A stretch of 64,000 nt of DNA from Effrenium voratum (GCA_963377175.1 CAUJNA010003795.1:157501-221500), one strand, 5' to 3'; positions 31,203-42,332 are shown, counted from the stretch's first letter. Notes: a model not told the origin generated them from the letters alone. Numbers and translations: made by a program.

Positions 31203-34200
31203 TTAAAGTTCACAGCCAACACGCTCACTCACTGCGGGTTTGAGCGGCGTCTTCTTCATAATCCGGAGGAACTCCTCCTGTCGAAGCGGGGAAAAAAAGA
31301 GGCCCTCCCAACTGCTGATGGGCCTGAATATTTCGCAGAAGGACAACGCAACAAGCGGGTGTGCCCAACATGGGTTTCGCCTTGTTTGTTGGGTTTCACT
31401 TTAAGCCAACCCCAAAAAGGGTAGCCTCGAAAAAGGGCTGTTTAATCGCAAGGTGTTGGCCAATCCCAATGTTGGATGGAAACAATTGATACAAACTTGA
31501 AGTCTTAAACTCAGTTGCCCAAAGGACCGGGAACTAAAAGGTTAACCTTTTGGGGCCTTTACTAAAGATAGACGAAAATTGGAAAACCAAAAGGCTTCGC
31601 TTTGGGCAACTGAGTAAAGAAATGCCCGGTCATGCCCAGTCAATGCCCTCCCCGATCCGGATCCTCCCGGATTGACATGGGTTCACATGGCTCAAGGCGA
31701 TTCCACAGCCTTGGTTGACGTTGGAAGGGGAGCAAAAATTAAAACTTTAGCAGTTAAGACGATATTTCCCACTTAACTGCAATAAGCACAATGTAAACTG
31801 TTTCCCAACATCAACCATGCAAAGGTGCCATGTTTGGCCCGGAGAGAAATGGCCATGTGTCAAAATCCAGATCGTACCCCCGGTGAACATCCCAATCCAA
31901 CCACTAAAATAGGTTCTAAAATGGGTGGTGAATTCACCTATCAACCAAAATGGTATCATTCATTTTGGTTTTGAGCAGCCAAATCGAGAACCGCCCCTAT
32001 GGTTTCCAGGGCTGAACAGTTCTCTTTCACAGATTCACAGGCGGGGCTCCCGTCCACATTTTGGGTTTTCCTTTGGGAAGCGGTTAAACGGAAAGCACCA
32101 CAGCCCGGTGGCTCACTCGCTCTGAAGACACATGCTCATTCCCTGTTGGCCTCCTTTTGGGAAGGCTGAGAACATATAGTTGCCATAGGGCACGCCTTAA
32201 GCAGTCAAAAACCAAAGCCCCAGGTGACGAAGCCGACCATGCTCGTCTGAACAACAAAATCCTATGACTGATTTTCAGAGGGAACTTCCAACAGTTGCTG
32301 GACATGAATCCCAAATCATGTCCACCAACCTTCGTCCCCGACAAAACAAATCGCACCCAAACTCACTTGCCCAAAGGACCTGCAAATACCAGGCAAACCT
32401 TTTGGGTGTCATGTCTCAACACGGACTAATCATAGTCATAGGAAAGCCAACTGGTCAATCAAAAGATCGGCTTTGGACAATTGACAGCTATCAATAATTT
32501 GGTTCTTTGCTTGGAATAAAAACCGCCCACCAACTGGTGGATTGCGTCCATTCTAGGGGTACCTTCCCCATTCTTTCCAGGCATCCTTCTTTCTGAAAAG
32601 AACGATGGTTGAATAGAATGGAAAAGGAATCAACCCCTAGATCCATAGTACCGTGGATCGGCTTTTGACCGAGTAAGACTACGTCCTCCAGTGAGGTTAG
32701 AATAAGTTGGTACCAACTTTTTGCTGTAGTCTAGAGGAACCCTCCCCCAAAAGGGGACTACTGGACCTAGAAGAAGCAACGCCCAAAACGCTTTGACCGC
32801 GGCCTCGTTGACCTCGCCGTCCCCGTCGCGGTCCGCCTCGTCGATCATCTCCTGTAGCTCCTGAAGCGACGAATCAGAGCCATCGATCGATGCTTCCTAC
32901 CAAATGGCAGTGGCTCAAAAACATGTACAAAACGTGGGTGTTTTTTTGTTGTTTTTTTATCTATACCTTTTGGGGTATTTTTCCAAATAGCTTCCTACAG
33001 CTTGTTGGTTGGAACAGGTGGCAGTTTCCATTGGACCCATAAAAAGTGATTCACTTTGTGCAGAGGGGGCTTCATTTAGATTCCCCTTTGAAACAACCAC
33101 CAAGGGGGAACCCTCAGAAAAAGACAATGCCATGTGGCTGTAGCTCAAAAACATGTACCAAAATGGATCACCTTGGTAAATGGAGACAAAAACTAAAGCC
33201 TGCGGTTTGCCCTAGCTCGTTCACTTGAGCCAAATGCGGAAACAATCTGGGCCAATCTTCGGGCAAATTTCCTACAAACGGTAGGCACAAAATCTTCGAC
33301 ATGGGCCAATTGTTGAACAAACTAGCAGTGCGTGGCCTTAGGCTGATTCCGTGGACTTGTGTCCAACGCGTGTTGGTTGATTTGCTGGTGCGATAAGTAG
33401 AAAATGTCCCCTTCCGGGTGTTGGGAATGAACCATTTGGGGATGCCAGAATAAAGGAAACCACAAGTTTGATGGTTTCTTTCGGGGTCATTCCATTACTC
33501 ATTCCCTGCTGATCGCGCCAGCAAGCAATAGCTTCAAGGGGTTCGATCAGATGGATCAATATGTTGGGCGACTTGATCATCCTTTTGTGAATACGTCCTC
33601 TGGAAATCTCTGGAACACATGAGAACTTATGTCCAAGTGATAGATTCCCGTTGACGCTAACAGGGGAACTCAACAATATTCACTTCAGCAAATGGAAGCT
33701 GTACTTGGGCGACCCCAATGGGTTCCAACAAATGATTTCCGGAATCGGATGCGGAAAGAAACTGTCCTTTGGTGCAAGGTGGAACCCGGGTACTAGAACT
33801 CTTTTAGGCTTTCTCGATAAACCTTCATGTGAGGTGGTTCTACTGCATTTATGGGAGGGGTCCCCGTCTTTCTCTATGATTGTCGGATAAGGAATTCAAC
33901 GTCCCAACCAGCTGGGTAAGTTCCCCTGTTAAATCAAGCAATCAGCATCTGTCTTGGCATGTTTGCTACTAGCCTGAGCATGACATGAAGCAAGCAGAAT
34001 CTGTTCAAAATGCTACACACCCCCAATGTCAAACCTAGGGTAATAAACCTGGAGCAGACTGCTCGGGTTTGCTTCGATCCCCTCTCAATTGGGACACTAA
34101 GTCAATGAATCAGTTCATTCCTGATTACTTGGGAACTAACACATTCGGATGAACTTCTGGCGAGAGTCTAGCTGGCTCTGAGGAATCACCCGAAATCTGT

Positions 34201-37200
34201 GATGCCATTATGGGTGTCTGTTTATAGTGGACCCCCCAAAACAAATGGCGGGTTTCCTTTTGGCTTCCCTTTAAAACCAACCAAAACACAGTACCCCCAC
34301 AGAAAGACAGACCCGTATGGGTGTTTGTCATGACTTTCTCATGTTCAAGGGAACCTTGTTTGGCAACTCACGGACAGTGGCAACACAACTTACGATCCAT
34401 CTTTCTACCACCGTGAACCGGATCTCAGAATCACTTGGCAAACATCGGAGTACACAGAAAATACTATTGATTCTGTTTCATAGTTGGTCCACCCTAAAAT
34501 ATGTGGTGTACCCAAATGCCGATTAATTTTGGGCCCTCAAACAGCCAGATGCTCTTTGACCAACCCCAAACCGGGGATGTCCAATGGAGGGCTCTCTGTC
34601 CGTTTTGCACCATGGGATTCCCATGCGACTCCTCGTCGGTCATGCGCTCGCCCAGCTCCTCAGCCAGCGGCTGCGCTTTGGACCATGTTTGGACCCGGTG
34701 AGACAAACAGCTTGCACACGGACCGGGTCTATCAAACTTATGTGTGTATATATATATATATATACCCGGGTATGGCTCAAAGAATGGGTACCAAAATGGA
34801 ACCCTGCTAAGTGGAAACATGGACCAAAACCTGCGTAACCCCAGCTCTTTAATTTTGAGCCACACCCACCCGTTGCCATCCATCCCTCCAAACAACGCGG
34901 CAAACTAGTACCAAAAGAATCTAATTCTGTGGATGGACGAAATCCTGCACCACTTTAAAGCAACGGTAAAGGAATGTTGTTTGGTATTTAGAGGGGAATC
35001 ATCATTCCAGGGTGTCTTAGGTGGTGCAGGAAATCGCCCATCAACAGTAATTATGAAAAAAACAACACTATATAGTGATGTCTTTTTGAGACTATCTTTT
35101 TCGGTGCTTTTAACGAGAAACCACTCTATGCTTATTTCGCGCGTGGTCTTTTTGTTTGACCTTCCGATTCCCAAAACACGCAACGGTCGGTGACTCCCAG
35201 TCCCTTCGTAAGATCGCGCTGCGCCTTCCCGACGACCCTTGGATTTCCCAATGGAGCTGAAGAAGACGAGTCCATACATGTTAAAACAATATGCTTAAAC
35301 AAAAGCAAGTTATATATATATATATGTATACCCCCCCCAAAAAAATAAATAATACAACGCATAGTTCGTTTAAAGCAGGATTTCCATACAACAACCAAAC
35401 AAAGTACGACTTGACGCGTTGGAAACAAAACTCGACTCCTCTGTTCCGTGCCTTTCAGTGGGAAAGTGAAGGCACGGGATCGCCGGGCTCGGTTCGAGAG
35501 CCCAGGTCTTTGCTCAGCTAGGCCCTCCAGTAGAGAGCTATTAGAATAAGGCGACCGACCTTTTTTTAGGACGTCTATTTTAGTAGGGGAACCCTCACCA
35601 AGAAAGAAAGAAACGGTGAGAAAGGGCCCAATTGCTGGGAAAAAAAGGGATTGGGATTCTTTTTGGTGGTTGAGTTTAAAGGAATTGGAACCCTTCCCAA
35701 CAAAAAGAAGTCGGAAAAAAAGAAGAGGCACAGCAACCCACTGGTTGCAACTGGGTCAGGGAAGGGCCCGCCTTGGCCACACGCTTGAGGTTCTTGAAGG
35801 AGATCTTCCCCGTCTCGTCGTCGTCGAAGAGCCGGAAGGCCTCTTCGACTCTCTGCCCACCGGTCGAGACCCACGGGTCTGGGGCCGATTGAAGGGAGCC
35901 TCCAAACCTGCCATTTGCTTAAGCCCAATGGAGTACTCATAGATTCCCTTTAAAACCAACAGGGGAAAGTAAAAATAACATATTCTTGAGCAAATGGAAG
36001 AAACGGGAGTCAGGCGCCAAGCTCGGTCGAGACCTCTGGCCATGGGGCTTGAAGCTAAGGCTTGGGCCGATTGAAGGGAGACCCAAGGGCAACACCCAGA
36101 AAAAATCGGCCAATTCTATGCCCAAACCAGGATAAAGCCTCTTCTCAGCGAGTCCCCTAGCTGGGTCCCCCCAATTCTATTTTAAACGGCTTCCAGACAT
36201 ATCAAGAAGAGCGAGCTCCAAATGGACTTCCAAGGTTCACCCCCCCACTTGGCACTCATAAGGACAGCAAGTTGGTGAAAGCTGCCTTGAGGATCTCGTC
36301 CTTAGGGTCCCGGTTCAGGATCTTGTGGGTCATCATCTTCAGGAACTCCTCGTAGCCGATGGTGCCCGAGCCATCATCCTCAGAGAAAAAAAACAACTAC
36401 CGCAAAAAAAAGGCGGCATGCTCAACAGCTTAGGTCACTTCCGAAACCCAAGCCTTCCGGAAGCCTCACAGACTTAGAGAAAAACACATAACGCAACAAA
36501 AAACAAAGAGGAGGCATCCTCAACAGCTTAGGGCACTTCCGAAACCATCCCAAGCATCACCCTTTTCGTTGACTTGAGGCATGAATGGGATCTTCATGCA
36601 CCACGGAATTCGAAACGCTCGTCCCTGAACTCGTGTCTGAATACGCTGACACGCGATGCACAGGTTCAATTCATACGCGGCAGCTACTAGTTTCACCTTC
36701 TGTGAACGGGAACGCTGCAAATGCTTGACTTGCTCACTTTTATTAAGAGACTCTGCACAAACCATAGGGGTGAACCTCACAAGAAGGGACAGAGTCAACA
36801 TGGCCCACATCTGTGGGGTCCCAACATATTTGAAGATTCTGCTTCTTGCCTCCCCCAAAGTATAGAACATTAGCTCTGAATCAGACCCTATAAAACCAGG
36901 GGTTGACGGAAGATCGGTGAAGGCGCATGCAAACAACGCGCTGCTGCTGGAACGTGGGATGAAACCGAAGGGGTCCAAACAGGAAAACCTCAAATGACTG
37001 CATCAAACATATTGCAATGGATCTACAGTATTGTTGAAAAAGACAACAGTGTTCCAACATGCCCCCCTACAAAAAACAACTCGCCTTGAACGCAACAAGC
37101 GAGTCCCAGAAGGGGATTTAGCTGCTTCTTTGGCTCCATGCTTAATCTGCAGGCGAGCTTTTACGCTCAAGAGCATCACTTAGCTTTCTTACAGGCCTCA

Positions 37201-40200
37201 GCCAAACTCTGACTTCGACACATGGCTTTGGTCTTTGTTGTGCCCTTTGAATGGTAAATGCGGCCAAGGCACGTCCACGTCGGAGATCATCTTCCTTAAC
37301 GCGGGCTACGTGGCCGCGCCCCTTTCTGAGGCTTGGCACCCTTGCGTTGAATTGAAGGAAAGCTAAAAGCACAACCGTCATGTTAGGGATCTAGTAAGAC
37401 ACGCCCCTATGTGTGCTCAAACTAGTGGCCATGGTTCCAATGGCCGCCCCTACCGACACCAAGAACAAGGGATTTTCGACCGTGGCATATCAGAATACTT
37501 GCCACCAGACTCCGACAAGGGACGTCTGTGTACTCCAAACAACCACATGTTCGGATGATGCTTCATTTTTAGTCTACCCAAAATAAAGCATTTGGATCTA
37601 AGATGGCTTGCACCCCAAACCACCGCACCCGGGCACTTGCTGCGAGACGAAAATGATGGCAACCCAAAAGTTGACTCAACGCGGACCTGGGTCCTGACCC
37701 AAAGTTGCCAGAAACGGAAAATGTTGAAACGTGGCTTGGCCAACTGAGCAACCAGAACGGGCCGGAGGAGAAATATGGGGCTTTTTGGTGAAAAAAGCTC
37801 GCGCCCCAACCCCCCCAACAAACAAGAACAGCAAGACAAAACAAAACACACACACACACACACACAAACCAACCGCAAGCTAACGAACCAACAACCAAAC
37901 GAACAAACAAACAAACAAACAAACAAACAAACAAACCAACAAGCAAAACACACATGCGACCAAGCAAACAAACACACACACACACACACAAAAACAAAAA
38001 ACAACTTTATGGGGCCAACCGGCACCTCTCACAAGGCCAAGTCTCTGAATCTCCTCCTTCTTTGGCTCAAATCCGAGTGCGCGCATGGCCACCTGGCGAG
38101 TTCGCGGCGCGAATTCCCGATGCTCCGAAGGGCCCGCAGGATGCAAAAAGAGGACACCAAACGGACACCAAACGTTTTCTCTACCTGGCTCTAGCTCGGA
38201 TCAACCCTGCTAGAGCCTCAACGCACATGGTACGAGTTTGCCCTTTGTCGTGGCTACATAGTGGTTGTACATCCCATTAAACACCGGAGGGGGCACCGAC
38301 CGGGTGGTTTCGGGGTAGTGGAATCTGCAGGGGCCATACGGGTATGAATATGAATTGACTCTTTGCTAGACCTTAGTTATTTACATGGGTTTATGCCCAC
38401 CCACCGCTTTTAAGGGTATTAGCATTGACATTCGCAAGTTGTTTTGGCGCAAGTTGCTTTAGGGCAAGTTGTTTGGGCGCAAGTTGTCAATTGTTTAGGA
38501 TCCTGATTTGTTGCCCAGAAAGCACCCAAGTAAAGGAACCCGGTTTTTGACCTCCAATTGGCCTGCCGGCCTGCCGGCAACCAATAAATTGGGGGTGGGG
38601 GTCCAGAAACTTGGGAAGCCTCTGGAGGGTGCAAAAAAAGAGACCCCCTCTTGGAAACCCACCCTTTCTAGGAAGCCGATGCATGTGCAACCATCTGCAA
38701 AAAAATACTATAATTCCAAAAGCTGATATTTAAGTTAACACTAAAAGGACCTTTCATCATGGTGAGCGCCTCCTACCCCCAAACAAAATCGCACAATAGG
38801 CAGACTAGGCAGAACCATATGGAGCTTGTGTATGTGCAGAGACCAGCACCCCCAGCTAAAATGGCAAATTAGGCAGAACCATATGGAGCTTGTGTATGTG
38901 CAGAGCCCAGCCGAGAGCAACCAGCCCATGTCTAGCAGTTCGTTAGGCAAACCAGCCATTTCTAGAGCCAGCCATTTCTAGCAATTGCAACCCCGAGGGA
39001 AACCAGCCCATATCTCGCAGTTCTTTACGTGCAACCACATGTGTGTGTGTGTGTGCGCATCATAATGTCGACCCCGGATTAATAAACCCCTGTTTATGAA
39101 TATGGAAAGCGTTCCCCTCCAAAAGTGACAATTAACTCCCCACCGAAACCGGGGGAAAAGCACCCCCATACCCTCCAAGTTTGATAAATCCCCACCCAAA
39201 CCGGGGAAAAATCCCCCCCATATTTCATGAACCCCCTCCAAAAGTGGTCTAAATCCCCACCAAAACCGGGGAGAAGCGACGCCCCCACATGAAATCAACC
39301 GGGGTTCCGCTTCGGCTTCCGGGGCCGAGTCCTTGCGGCCGAAGACTTCGCGCCTTGAGCTCCTTGGAGTCGATCTCCCCGGAGCCGTCCGTGTCGAAGA
39401 GGTCAAACGCCTGCGCTCGCGGGTCGCGAGCGAGGCGCCGAAGCTTGGCTTGCAGTCGTGGACAGCTCGTGGGAGCAAGCAAGAAGGCGAAGAAACACCG
39501 GTGAAATCTTTTGAGTAAATCCAGTGACATCCCAAGTTCGCGCTTATCAACCCTGGCCTCCCTGCCCTCCCTGGCGCACAATCCTTTAACGATGTCGACT
39601 GCCTTGTGATTGTCAGCTGAGCATATGCCACGGCCCGCCGTCAGAACAACCCTTAAAACTGCCAAACATTGAGGCAAATTCAAAGAAATCCGTGGAACAA
39701 CCTGGGAGAAGGGCACAACGGCCGACGGGCAGGCGTTGGACCCTGTCCCTGTCCAACAGCCCCAACTTGGTGGTTGATGCATCTTTACAACCCTTGGTAT
39801 GGGAGCAAAAAGACATGTTTGTTTGCATCCCCTTCTAAAAATGAACAGACCCGGAACACCTACAAGTATGCAAGCAACAGTGAAACCATCCAATCCATTC
39901 TCTAGTCGCGGGGGCAGCATCCAGCCATTGTATGACTGCCTGAGTAAATGGTTTAGCCTCCAAACTTTGCCACTGTGTCTAAAAAAAGGAGAAATTCAAA
40001 CGCATTCTCCCCAGAAAGGATCCTAGGATACCGAAAACCACCTGCTTTACACGGAGATCCCTAAATCATTTTTCTTCTCGAATGGCTCAACTGTATCCTT
40101 TGAGAGAGCCACAGCGGTGGGGACCTAAGAACGACATCAGGTCAAAGATAGCAAAAAGCACACATTGAACAATATAGCAACAAATTATACGTTTCACTCT

Positions 40201-41271
40201 GGACCATGTTGAGTGAACCTTGAATAGACCGTTAAGTTAACAAGAATGTGCACCTCAGGTATCAAAAGAGACCTGATTCAGTAGTGCCTATGCCTACGGA
40301 AGTTCGTTGAAGGTCCAGCCAAAAAGAAGCAAGTGTACTTCCAAGACAAGTCAAACAACCAATCCACACGTGCCAGATTAGCTCCATCAAGAAACACACA
40401 CACACATGGGTATGGCTCAAAATTAAAGTCTTTGGTTGCATGTACCAGGGTGCCATTTTGGTGCCCCACTTTTTTTGAGCCACAGCCACATCAAATTGAT
40501 TTTCCCCAAACGGCCCCCAACCACACGAAAGCGCGAGGAGTTCATGTGCCTCCTTGATCTCCTGCTTCTGTTCCTCAGTGAGCTCCTTCTGCTTCTTACC
40601 ACCTACGAGTCCCAGAGGCAAATAGATGGGTTTCCTGGTAGATGATTAAGCCACCAGGTAAACCAAGGCCATCTATTTTTCTACCAAAACAACCAAAAAG
40701 GACACCTTTGCATGTTCGGCTTGGTGGATAAAGCGCTTGGGCTTGTTTTCGCGTGCGCAATGGGCCGGCCTCACACTGTTGAAGCTTCAAGTGGTCTGTG
40801 AAGCACGGGTGGAAGGAATAATAATTGACCAACCTGAAACAAGGGGACTGGGTACGTGGGGAGCCGAGTGATTTGCAAGTCTTCCCGCGCCAAACAGAAG
40901 CCTCATTGCCTTCGTCCGGTCTGTGTTTCTTTGCTCTGATGAACCCCGTCGTTTCATCACTTTTCAAGCACCCCGTAAGTAGTAGATTAAAGGGAAACCA
41001 GAAAAGCCAACATAATGACTGCAGAACAATCAAATCAGGTTGGATGTTCGCTTGAGCAGGCCAAGGCATGGCTGGAAGTAACCCTTTCTGTGATGCCAAC
41101 GCGGGGCCGTCAGCCCGTCCCTTCAATTCAAGGCCACCAAGTTCCCACCGTCCTACAAGTTCTGCATTGAATTAAACGCAAGCTGCTTGAGCCCCTCACA
41201 CACCCGGGCAAATCCAATCTTTGACCAAAGGAAGCCATTCGCCCGCCTGCATTGAAGCGGCGAAGAGCCAT
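31203..41271 (-). CDS. CETN: Centrin (caltractin) gene, tandem copy 2, ten coding exons
   Basis: Centrin is a four-EF-hand calcium protein of basal bodies, centrosomes and contractile fibres. Exons on the minus strand: 41247-41271, 40550-40602, 39354-39410, 38046-38092, 37273-37294, 36286-36378, 35772-35840, 34632-34658, 32804-32860, 31203-31277. The start MALRRFNAG leads into [18 protein letters not shown] loops lie at residues 32-43 ([12 protein letters not shown]), 68-79 ([12 protein letters not shown]), 105-116 ([12 protein letters not shown]) and 141-152 ([12 protein letters not shown]). Position 12 of loop 3 is Asn, as in other centrins, and the remaining ligand positions look intact. 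The frame is open across every junction. After [12 protein letters not shown] it reads [12 protein letters not shown] and stops (TAA 31203-31205). Known centrins usually end about one residue after that Leu, so this tail may instead be the start of a last intron (a GTGAGT lies there). The family call is firm; the 3' end is uncertain. Confidence 0.93.
31511..31614 (+). mobile_element. Family H element in intron 8 of centrin copy 2
   Basis: Ends CTCAGTTGCCCAAAGG and CGCTTTGGGCAACTGAG are mirrored over about 16 bp. The same family occupies the same intron number in centrin copy 1, but at a different distance from the exon. Confidence 0.74.
31713..31816 (+). mobile_element. Family D element between the centrin genes
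   Basis: Ends GGTTGACGTTGGAAGGGG and CCCAACATCAACC; interior CTTTAGCAGTTAAG and CAATAAGCACAATG. Confidence 0.75.
31851..31980 (+). mobile_element. Family E element between the centrin genes
   Basis: Starts GGCCATGTGTCAAAATCC 35 bp after a family D element and ends TTTTGGTTTTGAGCAGCC. Confidence 0.65.
32362..32485 (+). mobile_element. Diverged family H element in intron 8 of centrin copy 2
   Basis: Left CTCACTTGCCCAAAGGACC, interior AACCTTTTGGGTGTCATG, right GGCTTTGGACAATTGAC. Confidence 0.6.
32554..32640 (+). mobile_element. Short family I element in intron 8 of centrin copy 2
   Basis: Ends TAGGGGTACCTTCCCCATTC and GGAAAAGGAATCAACCCCTA with the middle deleted. Confidence 0.72.
32680..32770 (+). 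mobile_element. Short family A element in intron 8 of centrin copy 2
   Basis: A 91 bp copy with internal deletions. It keeps GTCCTCCAGTGAGG on the left and TGGACCTAG on the right, and ends 34 bp before exon 8. Confidence 0.7.
33017..33066 (-). mobile_element. Partial family C element, reversed
   Basis: About 50 bp, reverse complement of part of the copy at 42900: TTTCCATTGGACCCA and AAAAGTGATTCACTTT match. It lies in intron 7 of centrin copy 2. Confidence 0.55.
33130..33239 (-). mobile_element. Diverged family F element in intron 7 of centrin copy 2
   Basis: Left CATGTGGCTGTAGCTCAAAA, interior ACTAAAGCCTGCGG, right CACTTGAGCCAAATGCGG. Confidence 0.55.
34767..34870 (-). mobile_element. Family F element in intron 6 of centrin copy 2
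   Basis: Follows a TA tract. Ends GGGTATGGCTCAAAG and ATTTTGAGCCACACCCACC, with GGAACCCTGCTAAGTGGAAA inside, close to the copy at 8498. Confidence 0.74.
35519..35640 (+). mobile_element. Family A element in intron 6 of centrin copy 2
   Basis: It interrupts sequence that is conserved with intron 6 of copy 1: GGTTCGAGAGCCCAGGTCT on one side, and the pair TGAGTTTAAAGG / CAACCCACTGGTTGCAACT on the other. Copy 1 lacks the element there, so the insertion likely postdates the gene duplication. Confidence 0.75.
35911..35999 (+). mobile_element. Family J element in intron 5 of centrin copy 2
   Basis: Ends CCATTTGCTTAAGCCC and TTCTTGAGCAAATGG. Confidence 0.76.
37838..38005. repeat. (CA)n and (CAAA)n repeats in the extra intron of centrin copy 2
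   Basis: Two (CA)n tracts flank a (CAAA)n tract inside the 751 bp intron that copy 1 lacks. Confidence 0.9.
38430..38495 (+). repeat. Short tandem repeat of a GCAAGTTG unit
   Basis: Four units of about 16-18 bp built on CGCAAGTTGTTTTGG in intron 3 of centrin copy 2. Confidence 0.75.
38813..38910 (+). repeat. 64 bp direct repeat
   Basis: GGCAGAACCATATGGAGCTT and TGTATGTGCAGAG occur twice 64 bp apart, then related AACCAGCC...TAGCAGTTC pieces follow to 39025. Confidence 0.85.
39112..39290 (+). repeat. Three diverged units of about 65 bp
   Basis: Each unit has CCCTCCAA, AAATCCCCACC and AAACCGGGG followed by a C-rich run. The last unit ends 64 bp before exon 3 of centrin copy 2. Confidence 0.75.
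40405..40492 (+). mobile_element. Short family F element in intron 2 of centrin copy 2
   Basis: Starts CATGGGTATGGCTCAAAATT after a CA repeat and ends TTTTGAGCCACAGCCACA, just downstream of the conserved 5' part of the intron. Confidence 0.72.
40640..40712 (+). mobile_element. Family M element in intron 1 of centrin copy 2
   Basis: Carries GGTAGATGATTAAGCCACCA, GGCCATCTATTTTTC and ACCAAAACAACCAAAAA. It matches 50010-50095 but has no recognisable coding. Confidence 0.55.
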
Positions 41272-42004
41272 GATGAAGGAGGGTGAGGCAGAAATTGACC
41301 GGGGGGCTTGAGCTCGAGCGCTCGCGGGTCCCACAGGAGCATATGAGCCACCGACATATTGAGCCTTCTAAGAAAGGACATGGCCCTCCATTTCTCAACC
41401 TCTAGACCAATATCTACCAACAATATTGACAGCGACTCCCATGAGTCACCAACGACCTACAAGGCATGTGCCCTTGGCGCCTGTACCCTTGTGCCAATTC
41501 ACCACTGATTTCGCCACCAAAAAAGCCCCGGCTTCGAACTGAGCTGGTGAGACTCTGGGTCAAGGACCTGTCATGTCACCGTTGAGAACCATGCGAAAAC
41601 AAGGGGTCCGAATGGATGGACTGACCCAAGTGCTCTTTGACATAAACCCTTGCGCCATTCGGGCGCTTTTTCCCCAAGCACGAAAGCACGCCCCATTTGG
41701 CAGGTTCCTAAACACGCACCCCACAATTCCCTTGGTGAGAGAGCCTTTGGGTCGGGCCCCAAACAGGTTTCCAGGTGGAATGAAGTGGAGTTGATCTTTC
41801 CAGACCGTTCCAACTATTGGAGCCGTCGGCGAAAAGGCGCAACTTCAGCGCACGTGCTGCGTATTTGGAATAGATGTGCAAATCCTATACACATACAAAG
41901 ACAAATGCACATAAATACTGTACATAATCATACTCATTTCCTGAGTGGATCGACAAGTCCAGACTTGTCGTCCGCAATCTATATATATATATATATTATA
42001 AGTA

Positions 42005-42220
42005 TCTATCCATCCATCCATCCATCCATCCATCCATCCATCCATCCATCCATCCATCCATCCATCCATCCATCCATCCATCCATCCATCTATCCATCTA
42101 TCCATCTATCCATCTATCCATCTATCCATCTATCCATCTATCCATCTATCCATCTATCCATCTATCCATCCATCCATCCATCCATCCATCCATCCATCCA
42201 TCCATCCATCCATCCATCCA
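42005..42220. repeat. (ATCC)n with a TCTATCCA block
   Basis: Pure ATCC units, then about ten TCTATCCA octamers, then ATCC again. The sandwich suggests the octamer arose inside the tetramer array. Confidence 0.95.
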
Positions 42221-42332
42221 TGTAGATATGTAGATATACATACAATACATTCCATGGATTGCCTTCCCACGTTGGCCCCCGCCCAGCTCGGATTCCGGCG
42301 TGGGTCAGCAGGAAGCGCGGGCGCAAGCTCAC

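Noticed and set aside
33224..33239. CTTGAGCCAAATGCGG, resembling the reverse complement of a dinoflagellate spliced leader
   Set aside because: It lacks several spliced-leader bases and is simply the end of a diverged family F element.
38978..39920. Long minus-strand frames of 217 and 223 codons
   Set aside because: They run through centrin exon 3 (39354-39410) and the 65 bp C-rich repeats. Only the 57 nt exon is supported by homology.
41845..42225. Pro/Ser/Ile-His and Met-Asp-Gly-Trp repeat proteins
   Set aside because: Translations of the ATCC/TCTATCCA array.
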